Source: Echiichthys vipera
Taxonomy: Eukaryota; Chordata; Actinopteri; Perciformes; Trachinidae
Direction of reading: 5' to 3'
Length of the DNA stretch: 64,000 bases
Assembly: GCA_963691815.1 (NCBI GenBank)
Contig: OY829645.1
Coordinates: forward strand, 47,714,522-47,778,521
Shown here one piece after another: positions 25,319-64,000 of the stretch. Positions within the stretch are counted from its first letter, which is position 1. Every line of letters begins with the position of its first letter. The notes under the pieces are model-generated. The model was given only the letters and a program-made list of their open reading frames with translations. It did no database searches and had not been told where the DNA came from. The translations under genes and the position numbers were made by a program.

Positions 25319-25518
25319 GGGCGCACGCACACTGTGCCTCCGTACCGTGCCCAAACAGGTTTCATGGGTAAAGTCTGGTTCCTTTGACCAGTGTGAGTGC
25401 AACCGTACTGCGTCTAGGAGCGGCACGCTTGCCGTCCACGGCCCGTTTGGGAGAGGTGGGCTTTAGTAAAGCACGTCTGCACATGTACGAGCACGAGCGT
25501 GTGCACGTGTACGAGCAC
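25319..25518 (+). mobile_element. Harbinger-like MITE copy 9, left third only
   Basis: Starts after TTA and breaks off after the GTACGAGCAC motif, about 350 bases before ripor3 exon 1. Confidence 0.8.
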
Positions 25519-25833
25519 TTAGACTTTGACGCAGCTACTCTAACCCTCGTAAATAAAGAGGTAACTGCGTGAACAGGGTCCGGAGGATTAATAATATTAT
25601 AATAACAAGATATTGAAGCAGCCTTTTTGTATTTGAAGACGCTTGTTTGGGTAAAAACACATAAACAAACGACGACGTACGTAGAAATAGGTGCAGTTGA
25701 ATCACTTTGTCTCGTGAAAGTCATGAAGTTTTATGGTAATTAGGGGATATTTAAGGAGATTTAAGGAGATTTAAGGAGATTTTAGCTTGCAAATGTCCCA
25801 CAGATGTGTGATTAAAGCTGAAATCACTGTAAT

Positions 25834-25835
<2 letters not shown>

Positions 25836-25866
<31 letters not shown>
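25836..25866 (+). repeat. (TC)n forming the exon 1 polypyrimidine tract
   Basis: About 15 TC units run straight into the CAG acceptor of the first coding exon, so the splice signal is itself a microsatellite of variable length. Confidence 0.85.
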
Positions 25867-25868
<2 letters not shown>

Positions 25869-25869
25869 G

Positions 25870-57989
<32,120 letters not shown>

Positions 57990-58867
57990 GAAACGAGTCT
58001 GGCTCTGTTTTTGTGATCCGACGTGAAGAGTCTCAGCGATCCGCACTGATCCGCATTAGCCTGAGAGACCTAATGTACGCAGAGTTTGTGTCTGAGCTGG
58101 ATAAAGTTGCCAGGATGGAAGAAATCCGCGGTACCTTCGCGACTGAAGCCAAAGAGACGAGCGCAGAAGACGGCGACTAGCTTTCACTGGATGGATGGAT
58201 CTCACCCACTCATGTTTTTGCTCCTGTGACCAGAGAAAATTGACTTTACCGGAGTTTATTTTGGTCAAAATGTAGAGTTTTGTTCTGTATTTCAGTTCCA
58301 CTATTTAACCTGCTAAGATTATTAATGCTCTTTCTTTAAAGGGGACTATTTTTACTCTGTTGTATTATGATTATGTGTCATAATGAGCTAAAAAATCCCA
58401 AATATCACGTGGATATTAAACCCTGAAAGACCAAATTAACCCCATAACCGTGCCCCTCCTGCCCGTTTGTAGACCTCCACAGAAGGCGGTCTACAAATCC
58501 ACCTGTTGCAAATACGTTTGTCTACCAAGTTGCACTTACTTTTCTTGTTTTCATCTACGTTTGAATGCTTGATTGAAGGAACATAAAGTGGCTGCTGTGT
58601 GATTTTCTGTCTGACGGATCTGCTAAATGTGTCAGTGAGTTTCTGCCTTGCTACTTTTTCTTTCCCCCGACACAGAATCTATCCTGACATTAGTGTATCT
58701 ATACGGCATTTCAGATTGTTTGTAAACAACAGACGTTGAGACACTTCAGGGTGGCAGAACGCGAGCAGACGCTGCCCAGCTGCTACTTTACACACTGTTA
58801 CACAGTTAAAAAACAAAAATGTGTTGTGTTTGGGGTTGTTGCTGCTTGATACACAGCAAAAGGTGAA
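57990..58867 (+). other. ripor3 3' UTR and immediate downstream DNA
   Basis: There is no coding pattern after the stop. An ATTAAA at 58415-58420 is the nearest plausible poly(A) signal I see; no canonical AATAAA was noticed. The true 3' end cannot be fixed from sequence alone. Confidence 0.45.
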
Positions 58868-59745
58868 GGGTTTTAGAGTCGCAGGAGGCCGTTTGTGAAC
58901 AGTTGTTCTTTGAGGTTAGATTGTTGGATGAAGGGATGAAAGGGCAGCATTGTAAACAGGGGATATGTGGTGTCTCAGACCTCCTCTTTACAATGCTGCC
59001 CTTTCAGCCCTTTAGTCCAGACCTACTTCCACCAACGACTGGACCAGGACCGGGACCAGGCTGGGACTGGACCAGCACTAACAAAGTCCAGATCTACTTC
59101 CACCAACGACTGGACCAGGATCAGGACCAGGACCAGGCTGGGACTGGACCAGCACTAATAAAGTCCAGACCTACTTCCACCAACGACTGGACCAGGACCA
59201 GGACCAGGCTGCTGGACCAGCACTAACAAAGTCCAGACCTACTTCCCACCAACGACTGTCGTTAAGACTCAATAGAGCACTGACGAAGTCCAAACCAATT
59301 TCCACCAACGACTGGACCAGGATCAGGAGCAGGACCAGGCTGGGACTGGACCAGCACCAACGAAGTCCAAAGCTACTTCCCACCAACGACTGTCAGTCTA
59401 ACGACAGTCGTTAAGATGCAATAGAGCACTAACCAAGTCCAGACCTACTTCTACCAACGACTGCCACTCTAACGACGGTCGTTGGCACTTGGAGAAAAAA
59501 GGGTTCCAGTGACATCATCGGCCTTGTGAGAGGTTAAATACCTGGATCTCACACCAGTTAGTTGGACCAGTCCCAGCCTGGTCCTGGTCCTGGTCCTGGT
59601 CCAGTCCCAGACTGGTCCTGGTCCTGGTCCAGTCCCAGCCTGGTCAGATGCGTACATGAACTGATGAAGCCTCTTGGATCAGAGGTGAAACGTCTTCCTG
59701 GACAAATAACCAAGTCCAGTTGCTTTGGACTGAAATCGCTTTGAT
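58868..59745 (+). repeat. dispersed repeat P, copy 3, with internal expansion
   Basis: Shares GGATCTCACACCAGTTAGTT, (TGGTCC)n and the CTGATGAAGCCTCTTGGAT block with copies 1 and 2. Its left half (59025-59420) has an extra tandem expansion of CTACTTCCACCAACGACTGG plus GGACCAGGACCAGG. Confidence 0.8.
58931..59012. repeat. 30-bp inverted repeat (hairpin)
   Basis: Arms 58931-58960 and 58983-59012 pair at 28 of 30 positions around a 22-nt loop; the core arm is TGAAAGGGCAGCATTGTAAA. Confidence 0.85.
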
Positions 59746-60019
59746 GGTTTCCTTCAGAACAAAATTAATTATCCCGGTGAACCTGTGGGTGAGGCGGTTC
59801 AAGGACCCCCTCGAAAATTAGATGATTCACCTCAAGGGGCTTTTCTGAATAAATGAATTAGAAATAAAGCGAGTGGACGTCGTTAAAAGAAGTGTTACAG
59901 AGAAGACCGACAGACTGTGGAGGAGGAGGAGCTTCTTCTAATGCGGCAGACGACTGGGACCAAACCTCCATTATCGTGTTTTCTGAGACGTTTTCTCACA
60001 GTTTTTAGCTAAATTCTAT

Positions 60020-60310
60020 CAACTTTCTGTTAAACCTACGAATCTAAGTGATGGTTTAATGTTTAGAGTTAATTTAATGGTCTTAAACTAAAATCTAACT
60101 TCTTATCTTTGTAACCAAATATCGTTTTAACGTCCTGATTCATCGTTGTGTGAACCAGAGTGGTCAAAAGGACGCTGACACCGCTGAATTAGCCGCATGC
60201 TCCTCTACTCTCTTCTAAGTCGGACGCCCCGATCTCCTCGCCGTAAACACGTGGAGCTGCTGGTCGTCCACATTAACACCAATGCTGTCGAAGCATCCAG
60301 GACCAGCGGA
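60020..60310. repeat. diverged copy of the intron 1 tandem repeat
   Basis: CGTCCTGATTCATCGTTGTG, GAGTGGTCAAAAGGACGCTG and CATCCAGGACCA match the units at 26160-27260. Confidence 0.75.
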
Positions 60311-60504
60311 GGCTCCTGACAACTTTCTTAGGGGGGGCAACTTTGGTTTTGATGGCTGAGATGACGCGTTCAGTCGGTCACATCATAAAAGGTAAAAGTC
60401 AGAGAGCTTACTTAAAGAAGAAGAGTTCCTTTATTAGTCCCGCAAGAGAAATTCAATGTTTTCACTCTGTTATTATTATTATTATTATACATGTTACACA
60501 CATC

Positions 60505-60922
60505 ATGACCCAAAGAACCAGGTCCAGGTCCAAGCGTCTGAAATGTGTTTCCTCAGGAGGGGGTCTGGAGTCTCCCTTAGAGAGAGGGGGAGAAGTTCAG
60601 CATCCGTGAGGAACTCGGAGTAGAGCCGCTGCTCCTTTGTGTTGAAAGGAGCCAGTTGAGGTGGTTCAGGATCATCTGGTAAGGATGAACCCTGGGCGCC
60701 TCCCTAGGGAGGTGTTCCAGGCACGTCCAGCTGGGAGGAGGCCTCGGGGAAGACCCAGGACCAGGTGGAGAGATTAGATCTCCACACTGGCCTGGGAACG
60801 CCTCAGGATCCCCCAGTTAGAGCTGGTTAATGTGGCCTGGGAAAGGGAAGTTTGGGGTCCCCTGCTGGAGCTGCTGCCCCCGAGACCCGACCCCGGATAA
60901 GAGGCTGAAGATGAGATGAGAT
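60505..60922 (+). mobile_element. RTE/Rex-like LINE, 3' fragment H
   Basis: Begins inside the GACCCAAAGAACCAGGTCC unit and runs to a GATGAGATGAGATG tail. Confidence 0.83.
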
Positions 60923-60959
60923 GTTAAACACACACACAGGACCTATATACATGCAATTA

Positions 60960-61180
60960 ATGGAGAGATGTTACAGCGAGGGAGCTGCCAATGGACCGGT
61001 GTCCCGAGCAGTTGGGGGTCCGGTGCCTTGCTCAACAGAACCTCTGCAGTGCCCAGGAGATGAACTGGCACCTCGCCAGCCACCAGTCCACCCTCCATTC
61101 ATGGTCCACACAGGGACTCGAATCGGCGACCCTACGGTTCCCAGCCAAGTCACCTATGGACTAAGCTAATACCGCCCAGT
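60960..61180 (-). mobile_element. tRNA-derived SINE (family C)
   Basis: The minus strand reads GGCGGTATTAGCTTAGTCCA (A box TTAGCTTAGTCC) and then CCGATTCGAGTCCC (B box), spaced as in a tRNA head. Confidence 0.6.
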
Positions 61181-61189
61181 ACTTGGCAG

Positions 61190-61526
61190 TCCATCCATCC
61201 ATCTTCAGCCTCTTGTCCCTGTCGGGGTCGTGGGGTGCTGGAGCTGATCCCAGCTGACATCGGGCGTGAGGCGGGGTCCACCCTGGACAGGACGGCAGTC
61301 TATCACAGGACACATAGAGACGAACAGAGACAGACAACCATTCACACCTACGGGTGATTTAGAGTCATCAATGAACCGAACACCTGCACGTCTTTGGACT
61401 GTGGGAGGAAACCGGAGAACCCGGAGAAAATCCACGCAGACACGGGGAGAACATGCAAACTCCACAGAGAAGGGCCCCAGCTGGGATTCAAACCAGTGAC
61501 GGTGCTAACCACGACCACACCACGTT
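61190..61526 (-). mobile_element. tRNA-derived SINE (family A), copy 7
   Basis: Minus orientation; the TCCATCCATCCATCTTC tail leads. The head end is shortened. Confidence 0.73.
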
Positions 61527-61671
61527 TTATGTCTCAAATAAAATGCATTTGGTTCCATAATAAAACACGTCCAACCATCAACCGACACATTGTCATCTAC
61601 TGGTTAAATCGCTGCTAATACAGTTTCTAGTCATCATGGACGCTACAGCGATAAGTGAAACATATTATTTG

Positions 61672-62640
61672 CAATATTTAATCTACTGTAAAATCCCTTT
61701 CATCCTTAAATTCTCATGAATAATGATAGAGTTGAACTCAAGAACATCCTGACTGTTTAATCTCTCAGTATTAAGCATATTTACTCTAAAGTTTTTGAGA
61801 TATTTTAACTAAAAGTTCCTTATTCGCACAATTCTGCTCCAAAGTCTCCTCTTGGATTGATACAAGGCGTTATGTGCAATATTTAATCTACTGTAAAATC
61901 CCTTTAATCCATCATTTCTGACAAAGGTTGATAGAGTTAAACTCAGGACCATCCTGACTATTCACTCACACAATATTAAGCATATTAACTTTATAGATTT
62001 TGAGAAATTCTGCCTCAAAGTTCCTTACTTTGAACAGAAAAATACGTTATATGCAATATTTAATCTACTGTATAATCCCTGTAAACCATCATTTCTGACA
62101 AATAATGATTTAGTTGAACTCAGGTCCATCCTGACTATTCACTCACACAATAATAAGCATATTTACTTTATTGTTTTTGAGAAAGTCTGCCTCAAAGTTC
62201 CTTATTTTGCACTGAAAAGGGCGTTATGTGCAATATTTAATCTCCTGTTTAATCCCTTTTATCCCCAATTTCTTACAAAGGTTGATTTAGTTAAACTCAG
62301 GATTATCATGACTATTCACTCACTCAATATTAAGCATATAAATTGTATAGTTTTTGAGAAATTCTGCCTCAAAGTTCCTTATTTTGCACTGAAAGTTTGT
62401 ATTTTGCAATATTGAATCTACTGTAAAATCCCTTTTATCCATACTTTCTTACAAATAATGATATAGTTGAATTTAGGAACATCATGGTTATTTAATCTCT
62501 CAGTATCAAGCATATTAACTTTATAGATTTTGAGAAATTCTGCCTCAAAGTTCCTTATTTTGCACTGAAAAAGGCGTTATATGCCATATTTAATCTACTG
62601 TAAAATCCCTTTAGTCCATAATCTCTTACAAAAGTTGACA
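61672..62640. repeat. 177-bp satellite, about 5.5 units
   Basis: CAATATTTAATCTACTGTAA recurs at 61672, 61877, 62054, 62231, 62407 and 62584. Four of the five spacings are 176-177 bases; the first is 205. Units differ by about 10-20 percent by eye. Confidence 0.9.
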
Positions 62641-63640
62641 TGAAAACATATTAAAGTGTCATCAAAAGTGTAATTAATGAAATCTTTCAGAACATATTCA
62701 CTTTGTTTTTGTCTGGTAATGTGAAATCACTGCAGAGAGAGTTCAACACAACACGACTCAGCCTTTAATAACACACTCTTTCATCACTGCTGTGGAAACT
62801 TTGCTCACGTCTCTTTCAGGCAAAGTGATGAATCAGCCTTTCGTTCTCTGTCCGTGGAGGAGACGGCGTGCACTCAGACGCCCCTGAGGATGAGATTTTA
62901 TATCACCTGGTTCCAACACTTGAGTTTGCCTCCATCATTGGTCCGTCGTGAATGCAGATACCTCTTTCTACAGCCTCTGCTTCTCTTTGTCCAGGCTGTG
63001 TCCGTCTTGGCGCCATCTTCACACCCTGCTAGCTGTGTTTTCCGCTCGTACCAGCTCTGGGAAAGTCCGCGATTGTACGTTCTCCACGCTTTTGTTGACA
63101 CCTGCTTGGTGTTTAAATGTGGTCGGGTCGTTCCTAATTCTTTAATAGACACTTTATCGATATTGCTTTGAAGACTCAACGTTAACTCACTCAATGAAAT
63201 AATGGAATTGCAGTTGCTCGCCATGTCTCGTCTCACTCTCTCACTGCGCTTTTGCACGCTGTGCCTGCGGTCCGAGCCCTCCCTGAGCCCATAAATATGC
63301 ACTGTAGGGTCCAAAATTTGGAAAAAACCCCAATCTCAACATGTAAGTCTGTGACGAAGAGCACATCGTCACCAGTTTTGCACACATGGCACCACGCACT
63401 TTAGACTGAGTATGATTACAGATGCACTTTAATAATTGCACAGTCACTTTAAGAAGAGCAACAGCACTTTATTGGAGATTTGCACAATACATTTTAACAC
63501 TGTTTTTGGCACATTTGTATGGATATATATAGATGTGTGTGTGTGTGTATTGAGTATTTGTAGCCATGTTGATTGATGTTTGGCGGGTCTTGATCTGGCT
63601 GATAGGTGCTGTGTAGGCCACGCAGTTTACCTAGAGCTAG
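62641..63640. other. downstream intergenic, nothing recognised
   Basis: Short open frames on both strands show no known domain. Confidence 0.45.
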
Positions 63641-63800
63641 GGATGGGCAAACGATACCGAGGCTGTGTCGAGGCTTGTATCAAATCTCCGCGATCACATG
63701 ACCGATGACGTTTGAAGCTTCACACGTCACAACGAACCACCGGAAGTGAGGTGACTGATTCGAAACTTGGCGGGGCTTCGTTCTTTTTAAGGAGACCGAG
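63641..63800. mobile_element. possible hAT-type element end
   Basis: CTAGGGATGGGCAAACGATA resembles the CAGGGATGGGCAA-type ends of fish hAT elements. No matching second end or 8-bp duplication could be confirmed. Confidence 0.25.
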
Positions 63801-63859
63801 ATGCCCAGTGTTCCCCCCGCCTCATTGCGTTCTTACAGACCTTTGACAGCGACAACCCT

Positions 63860-63906
63860 ACTTGAGTGATGGAGAATCCGAGTGGAAGATTCTCCATCAC
63901 TCAAGT
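63860..63906. repeat. perfect 19-bp inverted repeat
   Basis: Arms ACTTGAGTGATGGAGAATC (63860-63878) and its exact complement (63888-63906) lie around a 9-nt loop, followed by a T run. Confidence 0.9.
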
Positions 63907-64000
63907 ATCACTTTTTTTTGACACTGTAGCACAAGCACAATGTCACATATTCACAAAAGTACCTCTACAATGTTGCATTTGAATCTTTTCATATTATGTT

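Noticed and set aside
19219..25387. CVCVCV/HTHTHT frames of 100-245 codons
   Set aside because: Dinucleotide GT/CA repeats only.
63860..63920. Rho-independent terminator (hairpin plus T run)
   Set aside because: Bacterial signal type; the context is vertebrate intergenic DNA.

Overview
The window is teleost fish chromosomal DNA carrying one recognisable protein-coding gene, the spliced + strand gene ripor3 (Rho family-interacting cell polarization regulator 3, formerly FAM65C). I joined 24 coding exons by hand between 25870 and 57989. Every junction has an AG acceptor and a GT donor, and reading phase is kept throughout. The product is 1008 residues and follows the vertebrate RIPOR3 protein from its start (MSVKLRF) to its end (EITFL). 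The fish assignment rests on the gene structure, very dense (CA)n/(GT)n tracts, tRNA-derived SINEs, RTE/Rex-type LINE 3' ends, and Harbinger-like and piggyBac-like short DNA elements.

Layout. 1-25300 is intergenic and repeat-built: a 31-bp minisatellite, a 0.9-kb polypyrimidine array, LINE ends, a 42-bp minisatellite, Harbinger-like MITEs, a 2-kb array of a 21-bp unit, a pogo-like transposase remnant, a piggyBac-like MITE and many GT/GA microsatellites. I see no convincing host gene there. 25869-57989 is ripor3. Its larger introns are filled with repeats: intron 6 holds a 3-kb 22-bp satellite, intron 11 a 4.5-kb 21-bp satellite, and intron 7 a short array of the same 21-bp family in the opposite orientation. 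57990-64000 is the 3' UTR and downstream intergenic DNA with a hexamer-rich dispersed repeat, LINE and SINE copies, and a 177-bp satellite.

The commonest element is a Harbinger-like MITE of about 600 bp, with 17 copies. It has GGGCGC...GCGCCC ends and TTA/TAA target duplications. Most long copies keep a 76-codon reading frame starting with a Myb/SANT-like helix, and a cluster of CRE-type TGACG sites. The long open frames inside the satellites (up to 1138 codons) are artefacts of stop-free repeat units and are not called as genes. No tRNA, rRNA or CRISPR feature was found. The ripor3 promoter and 5' non-coding exon were not located.
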